Shown here piece by piece: positions 12,714-21,229 of a DNA stretch of 64,000 bases. A program made the translations under genes and the position numbers. The notes under the pieces are model-generated. The model was not told the DNA's origin. It did not search any database and saw nothing but the letters and a program-made list of their open reading frames with translations. This DNA comes from CAVVYA01 sp963752345 (GTDB lineage: Bacteria > Pseudomonadota > Alphaproteobacteria > SMXQ01). The stretch covers positions 310,001-374,000 of the forward strand of contig CAVVYA010000006.1 in assembly GCA_963752345.1 (NCBI GenBank), read 5' to 3'. Position 1 is the first letter of the stretch; each line of letters begins with the position of its first letter.

Positions 12714-13316
12714 CTATTTTTTACGGAACGCGTCAAGCGAGACGACCTTTTCGGGGTCGCCCTTGTCGGCCTCCGCGGTCGCGCCGGCATCCTGGGCCTG
12801 GCTTTCCTTGGCGGAATCGTTCTTTGCGCCGTCAGCCTTGGCGCTGTCGGTCGTGGGCTTGGGTTCGGCTTGGCCGCCGACGCTGGCCAATGCCAGGGCA
12901 GGGGCGTCCTTGGCCGGCGCGGCGGGTTTGTCGGTCGCGCCGTCCGTGGCGGACCCGTCCGAGGGCACCTGGAACTGCAGGCCGAACTTGACCGACGGGT
13001 CGACGAAGGAGACCAGCGCCGCGTAGGGCACCTTGAGCCGTTCGGGAATGTTGCTGAAGCTCAGGTTGACGACGAAATACTCGTCGGTCACCTCGAGCCC
13101 CCAGAACTGATGCTGCAGGACGATGGTCATGTCCTGCGGATACTGGGCATGCAGCCGCTCGGCGATCTCGACGCCGGGATGGGTGGTGCGGAAGGTCAGG
13201 TAAAAATGGTGACTGCCCGGCAGGCCCCGCTCGATCACCGAGGCGAGCGCCTGGCGCACCACGCCGCGCAGGGCAGTCTCGACCATCTTGTCGTATTGCA
13301 GCGAATCACGAGCCAT
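12714..13316 (-). CDS. sspB: SspB family ClpXP adaptor
   Basis: Alphaproteobacterial-type SspB, about 200 residues: MARDSLQYDKMVETALRGVV, a tag-binding core containing FYLTFRTTHPGVEI and MTIVLQHQFWGLEV, then a long Ala/Asp/Lys-rich disordered linker and a conserved C-terminal tail (VVSLDAFRKK) that in this family docks on ClpX. It tethers ssrA-tagged proteins to ClpXP for degradation. ATG 13316 fits the family N-terminus; the in-frame codons upstream add only MGLRRA. The ssrA (tmRNA) gene lies about 150 bp upstream on the same strand. Confidence 0.92.
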   Translation of the reverse strand: MARDSLQYDKMVETALRGVVRQALASVIERGLPGSHHFYLTFRTTHPGVEIAERLHAQYPQDMTIVLQHQFWGLEVTDEYFVVNLSFSNIPERLKVPYAALVSFVDPSVKFGLQFQVPSDGSATDGATDKPAAPAKDAPALALASVGGQAEPKPTTDSAKADGAKNDSAKESQAQDAGATAEADKGDPEKVVSLDAFRKK

Positions 13317-13454
13317 AGCGCGGCGGAGCCCCACCTGTGGGCCAAAGCCCGGATTGATACGCGGGGCCGCTCCGCCTTGCGGCGGAGCGGTTACCCCATA
13401 CTGTGCGGCGGCGCTCTCGGCCAGACCGCGTAAGCGGTGGGGGGCTTCTGTTGC

Positions 13455-13740
13455 CCGGCGCCCCCCGAGCCGCGCTTACCTAATTAGGCAGCGAGGGCCA
13501 TACGGTTGTCGTTGGCACCTGTAGAATGACCCGATAACGGCGGTATCATGCCGAGCGAAAAATTTGCCTTTACCACGCGCGTCGATCCTGTTTCGCCCCC
13601 ATGGACCGCCGGCCGGGGGAGATCCCCTTGGGCCGGCTGAAACTTTGGTGGAGGCGCCGGGTACTGCCCCCGGGTCCGCAACGTTTATTCCACAAACCGT
13701 TTATCGCCATAGTCGGTTGCCCGACGCGCTAAATATAGGC
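13455..13740 (-). ncRNA. ssrA: circularly permuted two-piece tmRNA (alpha-tmRNA)
   Basis: Read on the minus strand. The acceptor piece comes first and ends in GGCGCCTCCACCA at 13646. A 45-nt intervening segment (13645-13601) follows. The coding piece then starts GGGGGCGAAACAGGATCGACG at 13600, which is the conserved 5' end of tmRNA. The tag reading frame is at 13516-13484: ANDNRMALAA then TAA. This B-A order with an excised loop is the alphaproteobacterial permuted architecture. Outer ends (about 13740 and 13455) are estimated from the paired ends and are not exact. Confidence 0.92.
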
Positions 13741-13892
13741 CTTCTTTCAGCCATTTGAAAGGGTAGCCGAAGGCAACCGGGACAGCTTCTCATCGGCCGG
13801 CCGAGTGGTTAAAGTGCCGCCCCTGGCGTAACCATTCGTTACGTCTCGGCGCAAACGCCGGCCAATCGGATTTCCATTACGATGAATGCGCT

Positions 13893-13999
13893 CATTTCAC
13901 CCCCACCCCAACCCTCCCCCGTCGAGGGGGAGGGAGATGATGACTGGGGCTTCATTCCCTCCCCCCTGTGTGGGGGAGGGTCAGGGTGGGGGGATGGTT
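13893..13999. repeat. GC-rich palindromic repeat upstream of thyX (copy 2)
   Basis: Two hairpins, CCCTCCCCC-gtcga-GGGGGAGGG and CCCTCCCCCC-tgtgt-GGGGGAGGG, flanked by CACCCCCACCCC and GGGTGGGG tracts. Homologous in inverted orientation to the copy at 2572-2675. The rest of the 13741-14057 gap shows no gene. Confidence 0.8.
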
Positions 14000-14057
14000 C
14001 TGCTCCGGCGCGCTCTTTCGTCCAGCATCAGTCCAGCCAAACGAATTGGGGTTTTTC

Positions 14058-14998
14058 ATGCCTTTGAGTCCGGAACAGGCGGCCGAAATCGCGGCCGCGC
14101 GGGCGCAGTCCAACACCACCAGGCGTCCGACCGTTCCGGCGCTCGAGGAGATCCTCTACGAACCGCTGCCGGTGCTCGACCACGGCTTCGTGCGCGTGGT
14201 CGACTACATGGGCGACGACGCCGCCGTGGTCCAGGCGGCCCGCGTGTCCTACGGCAAGGGCACCAAGCGGGTGAGCGAGGACGCCGGGCTGATCAACTAC
14301 CTGATGCGCCACCGGCACACCACGCCGTTCGAGATGTGCGAGATCAAGTACCACATCAAGCTGCCGATCTTCGTGGCGCGCCAGTGGATCCGCCACCGCA
14401 CCGCCAACGTCAACGAATACTCGGCGCGCTATTCGATCCTCGACAACGAGTTCTACATCCCCAAGCCCGAGCACCTCGGCGTGCAGTCCTCGTCGAACCG
14501 CCAGGGCCGCGGCGATGCGCTGACCGGCAAGGAGGCCGAGCGCGTGCTCACGCTGCTGCGCGAGGATTCCCAGCAGGCCTACGACCATTACGCCGAGATG
14601 CTGAACGAGACCGAGAAGGGCGAGGTGGCCGATCCGGAGCGCTCGGGCCTGGCGCGCGAGCTGGCGCGCATGAACCTGACGCTCAACTTCTATACCCAGT
14701 GGTATTGGAAGGTGGACCTGCACAACCTGCTCCACTTCCTCTCCTTGCGCGCCGACCCCCACGCGCAATACGAAATCCGCGTCTTCGCCGACGCCATGCT
14801 GGAGACGGTCAAGCGCTGGGTGCCGCTGGTGCACGACGCCTTCCTGCAATACCGCATGGGCGGCGTGCATCTCTCGGCCAAGGCCGCCGACGCCATCAAG
14901 CGCATGCTCGCCGGCGAAAAAGTCGAGCAGAAGGCAGCGGCCTCTCGGCGCGCGAATGGCGCGAGACCATGGACGCGCTCGGGATCGAGGGGAAGTGA
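14058..14998 (+). CDS. thyX: FAD-dependent thymidylate synthase, 3' frameshift
   Basis: Makes dTMP from dUMP using methylene-THF and FAD. The ThyX signature RHRX7S is present as RHRTANVNEYS, with preceding segments RVSYGKGTKR and LMRHRHTTPFEM. The product is about 310 residues, starting MPLSPEQAAEIAAARAQ. The last ~15 codons (SAREWRETMDALGIEGK) lie in another frame after an apparent one-base loss near 14935; uncorrected, the frame runs on into the IS element. An IS5-family element starts 26 bp after the corrected stop. Confidence 0.93.
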
Positions 14999-15024
14999 CC
15001 GGAGGAAAACACCTTTGGGGCGTC

Positions 15025-15871
15025 TAGGTTCTGTACCTCATAAGGGGGATTCCCTTGGATAGGGCATCTGTAATTCAACTCTCCGGACGAACGGAGGGCT
15101 GGATCATGGCTCGCTTTGAACTGACGGATGCGGAGTGGTCGATCATCGCTCCGCTGTTGCCGAACAAGCCGCGGGGCGTGCCGCGTCGGGATGACCGTCG
15201 CGTTCTGAACGGCATATTCTATATCCTGCGCACAGGCTCGCCGTGGCGCGATCTGCCGGACCGCTATGGCCCCTACACGACGGTGTATAACCGGTTCAAC
15301 CGCTGGGCCAAGGCGGGGGTATGGCTGCGCATCTTCACTGCGTTGGCCCGGCAATCCCCCGAGTCGATGCACCTGATCGACAGCTCGATCGTGCGCGCCC
15401 ACCAGCACGCGGCGGGCGGTAAAAAGGGGGCGCGGATCACGCCATTGGCCGTTCTCGTGGAGGACTGAGCACCAAGATCCACGTCGTCGCCGACGATCAG
15501 GGCCTGCCCGTGCGCATCCTTCTCACGCCCGGCCAGGCGTCCGACAAAACCACCGCGCCGATGTTGCTGGAAGGCCTCGGGTTGACCGGCCCTGTGGTCG
15601 CAGACCGCGGATATTACGCCCGGGCAATCATCGACCTGATCGAGGCCGGCGGCGGCGCCGCCCACATCCCGAGCCAAAGCAACGTTCGCATCCGCAGGGT
15701 CGTCGACCGGGCAATCTATCGTCAGCGCAACTTGGTCGAGCGGCTCTTCAGCAAACTCAAGCACTTCCGACGGATCGCCACCCGCTTCGACAAGCTGGCG
15801 CGCAACTTCCTCGCCGCCGTCCTCCTTGCCTCAATCCGACTCTGGCTCCGCGCTTATGAGTCCACGACCTA
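15025..15871 (+). mobile_element. IS5-family (IS427-type) insertion sequence
   Basis: 847-bp element bounded by imperfect inverted repeats. The left end TAGGTTCTGTACCTCATAAG (15025-15044) pairs with the reverse complement of the right end at 15853-15871 (about 15 of 19 matching). It carries a two-frame DDE transposase. A TA or CTA target duplication is possible (CTAG left, CTAA right) but too short to be certain. Confidence 0.85.
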
Positions 15872-15872
15872 A
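15106..15872 (+). CDS. IS5-family transposase, two overlapping frames
   Basis: orfA (15106-15468) begins MARFELTDAEWSIIAPLLP with the N-terminal DNA-binding domain and the first catalytic region IDSSIVRAHQHAAGGKKG. The second frame continues STKIHVVADDQGLPVR, then VVADRGYYARAI and the C-terminal YRQRNLVERLFSKLKHFRR, to a stop at 15870-15872 inside the right terminal repeat. The change of frame falls at the tract AAAAAGGGGG (15421-15430), consistent with programmed -1 frameshifting known in this IS group. Probably intact. Confidence 0.85.
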
Positions 15873-16427
15873 TCGATTATCCAGACCTTCTGTCGGCACG
15901 CACACTGATTGAGCAGCCTTGGCACTCTATCGAGTCTCAAGGCGGTGTGATCAGCCATAGATCGGGCGAGTATAACGATGCGTTCTCAGTGTCCAGTCTG
16001 CTAGTGAGGGCAGGGCATCCAGGTACTAATCTACGGTATCGGCTTCGATCTGGAAGACGGGGATGAAGTTTTTGGTCTGGGCTTCGCATCAACTCACACA
16101 AACCTAGCTCAATCGATCATATCTTCATCGCGACCGTCTCTAAGAACAATCGTTCAACTTCCACCTGAAATTCAGCTTATTTCCAATTTTTTTTCCGCAG
16201 CACCGAAAAGAATGGAAGTCGGCTTAGGGCAAGAACGGCGGTACTCAGGTCTTGTCAATCCCCAGTCGAGCGTTCCCATTCTGTGGTGTTCGTATGAGTC
16301 CTCGAACGCATACTTGCTTGCCTATGCCGATTTCGAAATTCCGCTGAATGTGGGGTTAACGCAGGATTTTCACCAAGCAGCCATGATAAAGGCAAGGCTA
16401 GCTGCTGTTTCGCTCATTAGCGCTTAG
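15873..16427 (+). pseudogene. unrecognised gene remnant beside the IS element
   Basis: Immediately right of the IS one frame is open to about 16063 (readable as DYPDLLSARTLIEQPWHSIE). An overlapping frame is open from 16008 to 16427 (GIGFDLEDGDEVFGLGF and on to ARLAAVSLISA). Joined, they would encode about 180 residues with no start codon at the 5' end. This looks like a gene that lost its start to the IS insertion, plus one indel near 16010. Base composition is visibly less GC-rich than the flanks. No family recognised. It ends 8 nt before the GFA-domain gene. Confidence 0.45.
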
Positions 16428-16435
16428 GAGGTCTC

Positions 16436-16795
16436 ATGACCGAACTCCAAACTTGCACCGGCGGCTGCCACTGCGGCGCCGTGCGTTACGAGGCGACGCT
16501 TGCCCTCGACCCGGTGATCTCGTGCAACTGCTCGATCTGCACCAAGCGCGGTTCGCTGCTCTCCTTCACCACGCCGGACAAATTCAATCTTCTGTCAGGC
16601 GGTGACGGTCTGGTGGATTACCAGTTCAACGAGCACGTCATCCATCACCTGTTCTGCCCGAAATGTGGCATCGAATCTTTCGCGCGTGGTAGGCGGCCCG
16701 ACGGCCAGGAGATGATCGCGATCAACGTGCGCTGTTTGGACGATGTCGATATTGGCGCGCTCAAGACGACGCCGTTCGACGGGCGGAGCCGGTAG
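16436..16795 (+). CDS. GFA-domain (Gfa-like/Mss4-like) zinc protein
   Basis: 119-residue protein of the GFA family (PF04828 type), a zinc-binding fold named for glutathione-dependent formaldehyde-activating enzyme. Zinc-ligand cysteines are in GGCHCGAVRYE, SCNCSICTKRG and FCPKCGIES. AGGAGG lies 4-9 nt before ATG 16436. True substrate unknown; most members are uncharacterised. It overlaps nothing and converges on the membrane-protein gene. Confidence 0.85.
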   Translation: MTELQTCTGGCHCGAVRYEATLALDPVISCNCSICTKRGSLLSFTTPDKFNLLSGGDGLVDYQFNEHVIHHLFCPKCGIESFARGRRPDGQEMIAINVRCLDDVDIGALKTTPFDGRSR

Positions 16796-16803
16796 GCGGG
16801 GCG

Positions 16804-17370
16804 TTAACGAACGGCTGCGAACACGAAGTTGAAAAAGCCCGCCAGGATCACGGTAGCTGGCATCACCGTGAACCAGCACACGGCCATCATCACAATTGCG
16901 AACGCGATAAGTGGGATCCGAACGTGTGTTACCAATGTTGATGAAGCGTCATCATCCGAAGTCAGGCGCAAATTTGGTCTAATTATCAGCCAGAAGATGG
17001 CACCTGCGATGAGTCCTTCGGCCGCAATCGGCGCCCATCTCGGCAACATTTCCGTCCAGCTTGCGACATCCCCGTCGTGTGGTCCCTGCGCCCAAAAAGC
17101 GAATGATGGGAAGGCCGCTGCCGCGGCGGTCGAGAGCATGATAGTGATGGCCGTCAGACACCGCGATGCCTTGAGAAGGAAATAAGCCGGTATACCAAAG
17201 ACGATTGCGACCGCGTACGCGTAGCCAAAACGGAAATTCGCATCGTCAACGACGTTCCGCCATGTCGGAATGCCGCGGTCATAATAGTCCGGCAAATTCG
17301 CCATTGTGACGATCAGCGAAATAACAAAGGGCGTGGCAAGAAACGCGAAAACGGTTCGCTTACGGCTCAT
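16804..17370 (-). CDS. small integral membrane protein, unknown
   Basis: 188 residues with four predicted transmembrane segments (TVFAFLATPFVISLIVTM; AYAVAIVFGIPAYFLL; IAAEGLIAGAIFWLII; PLIAFAIVMMAVCWF). Start MSRKRTVFAF at 17370 has AGGAG 8 nt upstream, better than the longer frame start at 17463. No family recognised. Confidence 0.6.
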   Translation of the reverse strand: MSRKRTVFAFLATPFVISLIVTMANLPDYYDRGIPTWRNVVDDANFRFGYAYAVAIVFGIPAYFLLKASRCLTAITIMLSTAAAAAFPSFAFWAQGPHDGDVASWTEMLPRWAPIAAEGLIAGAIFWLIIRPNLRLTSDDDASSTLVTHVRIPLIAFAIVMMAVCWFTVMPATVILAGFFNFVFAAVR

Positions 17371-17515
17371 GGCGCCGCTCCTGATTCGGCAATGCCGGGA
17401 TCGTTCGCACCGGATTCTGAGCGACATCGTAGCATTGCTTCGGCCGCATGCGATCGTATGCACTGAATTTCTTTGCCCCGTGCCCTGCGTGCCACGGGGG
17501 CGTTAACAAGACAGC

Positions 17516-17542
17516 AAAAAAATAGCCCGGTCCGGCCGGGCC
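17516..17542 (-). terminator. rho-independent terminator after apbC/mrp
   Basis: On the minus strand GCCCGG-CCGGA-CCGGGC is followed by TATTTTTTT, 49 nt past the apbC/mrp stop. Confidence 0.8.
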
Positions 17543-17590
17543 ATGTCTCATCGGAGTTGCGCTGACGATCGCGAGCGGCTGCGTGCCGCC

Positions 17591-18817
17591 CTATTGCACC
17601 ACGATGCGCGGCGCCTTCTTCGCGCCGGTGTCGCCGGTGTTCAGCTTGTCCCACACCGTCGCGGCGATGCGCTTGAAGGCTTGCGCCTGCGGGCTGTCGG
17701 GCTGCTCGACCACGATCGGCGTGCCGGCGTCGGAGGTTTCGCGGATGGCGATGTGGAGCGGCACCTCGCCGAGGAAGTCGGTGCCGAGGCGCTCGGCTTC
17801 GCGCCGGGCGCCGCCATGGCCGAAGATGTGGCTCTCGTGGCCGCAGTTCGGGCAGATGAACTGGCTCATGTTCTCGACGATGCCGAGCACCGGCACCTCG
17901 ACCTTGCGGAACATGTTGAGGCCCTTGCGCGCGTCGAGCAGGGCGATGTCCTGGGGCGTCGAGACGATCACCGCGCCGGCGAGCGGCACGCGCTGCGCCA
18001 TGGTGAGCTGGGCGTCGCCGGTGCCGGGCGGCATGTCGACCACCAGCACGTCGAGCTCGCCCCACACCACGTCGCGCAGCATCTGCTCGAGCGCGCCGAT
18101 CACCATGGGCCCGCGCCAGATCATCGGCGTGTCCTCGGCGACGATGAAGCCCATGGACATGGCCTTGACGCCGTAGCGCGTCATCGGATTGAGCCGCTTG
18201 TCGGGCGTGGCTTCCGGCTTGCCCTTGATGCCGAGCATGCGCGGCAGCGACGGGCCGTAGATGTCGGCGTCGAGAATGCCAATGCGCTTGCCCGATGCCG
18301 AGAGCGCCAGCGCCAGATTGACCGCGACGGTGGATTTGCCGACGCCGCCTTTGCCGGAAGCGACGGCAAGGATGTGTTTGACGCCCGGCACCAGCGGCTT
18401 CGCGGTGGGCGCTTGGCCGGTCGCCGCCTGGCGCCGCGCGGCGGCCACGTCGGCTTGCGAGGATTGCGCGCCTGACGACTGCACGATGGTCGGCGGCGCG
18501 CCGTGCGCATGTTCACCCGGGCCATGGTTGTGTGGCGCGGCGCCGGTACGCGCGCCGCTGCCGGCCGCCCGCTCGGCGGTCAGCACGGCCGTCACGGAGG
18601 TGACGCCGGGCAGTTTCATAACGGTCTGTTCCGCGGACTTGCGCAGCGGTTCGAGGCGCGGACCGCGATCCGGCTCGACTTCGATGGAGAAACCGACGTT
18701 GCCTTGACGGATCACCACGCCCGACACCATGCCGAGACTGACGATATCGCCGCCGCGTTCGGCGTCGTTAACCGTGCGCAGTGCGTCAAGTACGTCCTGT
18801 TCGGTGACGTTTGGCAT
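17591..18817 (-). CDS. apbC: Mrp/ApbC family Fe-S cluster carrier ATPase
   Basis: 408-residue cytosolic P-loop protein that binds and transfers [4Fe-4S] clusters. An N-terminal MIP18/DUF59 domain (residues ~5-80, LDALRTVNDAERGGDIVSLG) is joined by an Ala/Gln-rich linker to the ATPase domain. That domain has a deviant Walker A VASGKGGVGKST at ~150, switch GILDADIYGPSLPRM, DMPPGTGDAQ, and the cluster-binding CPNCG. Full length. Divergent from hflK. Confidence 0.93.
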   Translation of the reverse strand: MPNVTEQDVLDALRTVNDAERGGDIVSLGMVSGVVIRQGNVGFSIEVEPDRGPRLEPLRKSAEQTVMKLPGVTSVTAVLTAERAAGSGARTGAAPHNHGPGEHAHGAPPTIVQSSGAQSSQADVAAARRQAATGQAPTAKPLVPGVKHILAVASGKGGVGKSTVAVNLALALSASGKRIGILDADIYGPSLPRMLGIKGKPEATPDKRLNPMTRYGVKAMSMGFIVAEDTPMIWRGPMVIGALEQMLRDVVWGELDVLVVDMPPGTGDAQLTMAQRVPLAGAVIVSTPQDIALLDARKGLNMFRKVEVPVLGIVENMSQFICPNCGHESHIFGHGGARREAERLGTDFLGEVPLHIAIRETSDAGTPIVVEQPDSPQAQAFKRIAATVWDKLNTGDTGAKKAPRIVVQ

Positions 18818-18973
18818 CTTGGAAAACCGGTTGTTACAACCAACCTATGCAGGGGCACGCCGGGAGGCGCGTTGCGTCACGGGTCAAGCTGTCATATAAG
18901 GCAGGACCATCTTATTGCAAAGACATGCTTTCCGCTACGCGCAGCGGATCACCCAACACGAAGGACAACGAGA

Positions 18974-20125
18974 ATGCCTTGGTCAAATCAAGGGGGCGGC
19001 GGCCCATGGGGCTCCGGCGGCGGCGGTTCGGGCGGCGGTGGCGGCCCGAGCCCATGGGGGCGCGGCTCCGGCGGCGGCGGTCCGCAACCACCCAATCTCG
19101 AAGATTTGATCCGGCGCGGCCAGGACCGTTTCAAGCGCGTCTTCCCGGGCGGCGGTGGCAGCGCCGGTCCGGTCATCCTGTTCGGCCTCGGCGCCATGGT
19201 GCTGTTGCTGCTCTGGCTGTGCACCTATCGCGTGCTGCCCGATGAGCAGGGCGTCGTGCTGCGCTTCGGCGAATGGGTGCGCACGTCGTCGGCGGGTCTC
19301 AATTTCAAGCTGCCCGACCCGATCGAAACCGTGACCAAGCCGAAGGTGACGCGCGTCAACCGCGTCGACGTCGGCTTCCGCATGGTCGGCCCGGTGAACG
19401 CGCCGCAAAGCATCCGCTCGGTGCCCGAAGAGGCTTTGATGCTGACCGGCGACGAGAACATCGTCGACATCAATTTCACGGTGTTCTGGGTCATCAAGGA
19501 CGCCGGCAAATTCCTCTTCAACATCCGCGGTCCGGAGGCGACCGTGAAGGCCGCCGCCGAGAGCGCCATGCGCGAGGTCATCGGCCGCAGCCCGATTCAG
19601 CCGATCCTCGCCGAAGGCCGCCGCAAGATCGAGCAGGACGCCAATATCCTGCTGCAGCGCATTCTCGACGAATACGGCGCCGGGGTGGAAATCACCCAGT
19701 TGCAACTGCAGAAGGTCGATCCGCCAGGCCCTGTGGTCGACGCCTTCCGCGACGTGCAGCGCGCGCGCGCCGACTTGGAGCGCCAGCGCAACGAAGCCGA
19801 GGCCTATCGCAACGACGTCATTCCGCGCGCCCGCGGCGAAGCGGAACGGCTGATCCAGGAAGCCGAGGGCTACAAGCAGGAAGTCGTGGCCCGGGCGGAA
19901 GGCGATGCCAATCGCTTCCTCGCGGTCTACCGCCAGTTCGCCCTGGCGCAAGACGTGACGCAGCAGCGCATCTATCTCGAGACCATGGAAGAGATCCTGC
20001 GCCGCACCAATAAGATCATCATCGACCAGGCGGCCACAGGCTCGTCCGGCGTGGTGCCATATCTGCCGTTGCCGGAACTCCAGCGCCGCCAGCAGACGCA
20101 ACCCCAGACGGGAGCCGGCCGATGA
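18974..20125 (+). CDS. hflK: HflK, FtsH protease modulator subunit
   Basis: 383 residues: a Gly-rich N-terminus (GGGGPWGSGGGGSGGGGG), one transmembrane helix (VILFGLGAMVLLLLWLC), an SPFH/prohibitin domain, and a long charged coiled coil. With HflC it forms a membrane complex around FtsH and modulates its proteolysis. Start ATG 18974 (MPWSNQGGGGPWG) matches the family; the frame is open well upstream but without homology. Last codons overlap hflC by 4 nt (ATGA). Confidence 0.95.
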   Translation: MPWSNQGGGGPWGSGGGGSGGGGGPSPWGRGSGGGGPQPPNLEDLIRRGQDRFKRVFPGGGGSAGPVILFGLGAMVLLLLWLCTYRVLPDEQGVVLRFGEWVRTSSAGLNFKLPDPIETVTKPKVTRVNRVDVGFRMVGPVNAPQSIRSVPEEALMLTGDENIVDINFTVFWVIKDAGKFLFNIRGPEATVKAAAESAMREVIGRSPIQPILAEGRRKIEQDANILLQRILDEYGAGVEITQLQLQKVDPPGPVVDAFRDVQRARADLERQRNEAEAYRNDVIPRARGEAERLIQEAEGYKQEVVARAEGDANRFLAVYRQFALAQDVTQQRIYLETMEEILRRTNKIIIDQAATGSSGVVPYLPLPELQRRQQTQPQTGAGR

Positions 20126-21009
20126 GCAGAAATCTGACGATTGGCGCCATCGCCGTCACCGCGGTCATCGTGCTTGCTCTGTGGAGCACCTTCACGGTGC
20201 ACCAGACCGAGCAGGCCATCGTGCTGCGCTTCGGCAATCCGGTGCGGGTGCTCAACGAGCCCGGACTCAAGTTCCGCCTGCCGATTGCCGAAAACGTGGT
20301 GAGTTACGACAAGCGGGTGCTCGACAGCGATCCGGAGTCGGAGGAAGTGATCGCCGCCGACCAGAAGCGGCTGGTGGTCGACGCCTTCGCGCGCTATCGC
20401 ATCGTCGATCCGCTGCGCTTCTACCAGAGCGTCGGCAACGAGCAGGGCCTGCGCGCCCGGCTCGAGCGGATCATCAACGGCACGCTGCGTAACGTGGTCG
20501 GTAATGTGACGCTTGCCTCGGTGCTCTCGGAAGAGCGCGCCGCGATCATGTCGGAGATCCAGAAGCAGGTGCAGAACGAGGCCAAGAGCTTCGGCATCGA
20601 CGTCATCGACGTACGCATTCGCCGCGCCGACCTGCCGCAGGCCAACAGCGAAGCGATTTACGCGCGGATGAAGTCCGAGCGCGAACGCGAGGCCAAGGAA
20701 TTCCGCGCCCAGGGCGCCGAGTTGGCCCAGCGTATCCGCGCGCGCGCCGATCGCGAACGCACGGTGCTGCTGGCCGATGCCGCGAAGCAGGCGCAGATCC
20801 TGCGCGGTGACGGCGACGGCCAGCAGGTCCAGATCTGGGCCCAGGCCGCCAACCAGGATCCGGCGTTCTTCTCGTTCTACCGGTCGATGGAAGCCTATCG
20901 CAGCGCGCTCGGCAGCGACACCACCCTGGTGCTCCAGCCCGACAGCGATTTCCTTAGGTATTTCCGCGACGTGACGGGAAAACCGCCGGCCAAGCCGGTC
21001 GGCCGTTGA
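20122..21009 (+). CDS. hflC: HflC, FtsH protease modulator subunit
   Basis: 295 residues: N-terminal membrane anchor (IGAIAVTAVIVLALWSTFTV), SPFH domain (FGNPVRVLNEPGLKFRLP, KRLVVDAFARYRI), and helical C-terminus (YARMKSEREREAKEFRAQG). Partner of HflK, translationally coupled through the ATGA overlap. degP follows after 220 bp, as in many alphaproteobacteria. Confidence 0.95.
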   Translation: MSRNLTIGAIAVTAVIVLALWSTFTVHQTEQAIVLRFGNPVRVLNEPGLKFRLPIAENVVSYDKRVLDSDPESEEVIAADQKRLVVDAFARYRIVDPLRFYQSVGNEQGLRARLERIINGTLRNVVGNVTLASVLSEERAAIMSEIQKQVQNEAKSFGIDVIDVRIRRADLPQANSEAIYARMKSEREREAKEFRAQGAELAQRIRARADRERTVLLADAAKQAQILRGDGDGQQVQIWAQAANQDPAFFSFYRSMEAYRSALGSDTTLVLQPDSDFLRYFRDVTGKPPAKPVGR

Positions 21010-21024
21010 GAGACACACCAGCAA

Positions 21025-21057
21025 AGGCAGGACCTGGAGAAGCCTCCGGTCCTGCCT
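21025..21057 (+). terminator. hairpin after hflKC, terminator-like
   Basis: Perfect 10-bp inverted repeat AGGCAGGACC / GGTCCTGCCT with a 13-nt loop, 15 nt after the hflC stop. No clear T-run follows, so termination is unproven. Confidence 0.5.
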
Positions 21058-21229
21058 AAATTGGACCATAATTGATGCTTAGGTTCGCTCGGTCGCCGCG
21101 CTGGTGCACTCTTTGCAACCTTTTGAAACGCGGGGCATAGTCGAGCCGTTATATCACCACGATCCGGTGCTCGCGGCCGTTCGGCCTTCCGTTCGGGAAC
21201 GGCGCCAGCACGACGAATGGAGATTGCCC

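Noticed and set aside
13800..13860. tRNA-like GGCCGAGTGGTTAAAGTGC sequence
   Set aside because: Looks like a Leu/Ser tRNA D arm, but there is no matching acceptor stem or T arm downstream.
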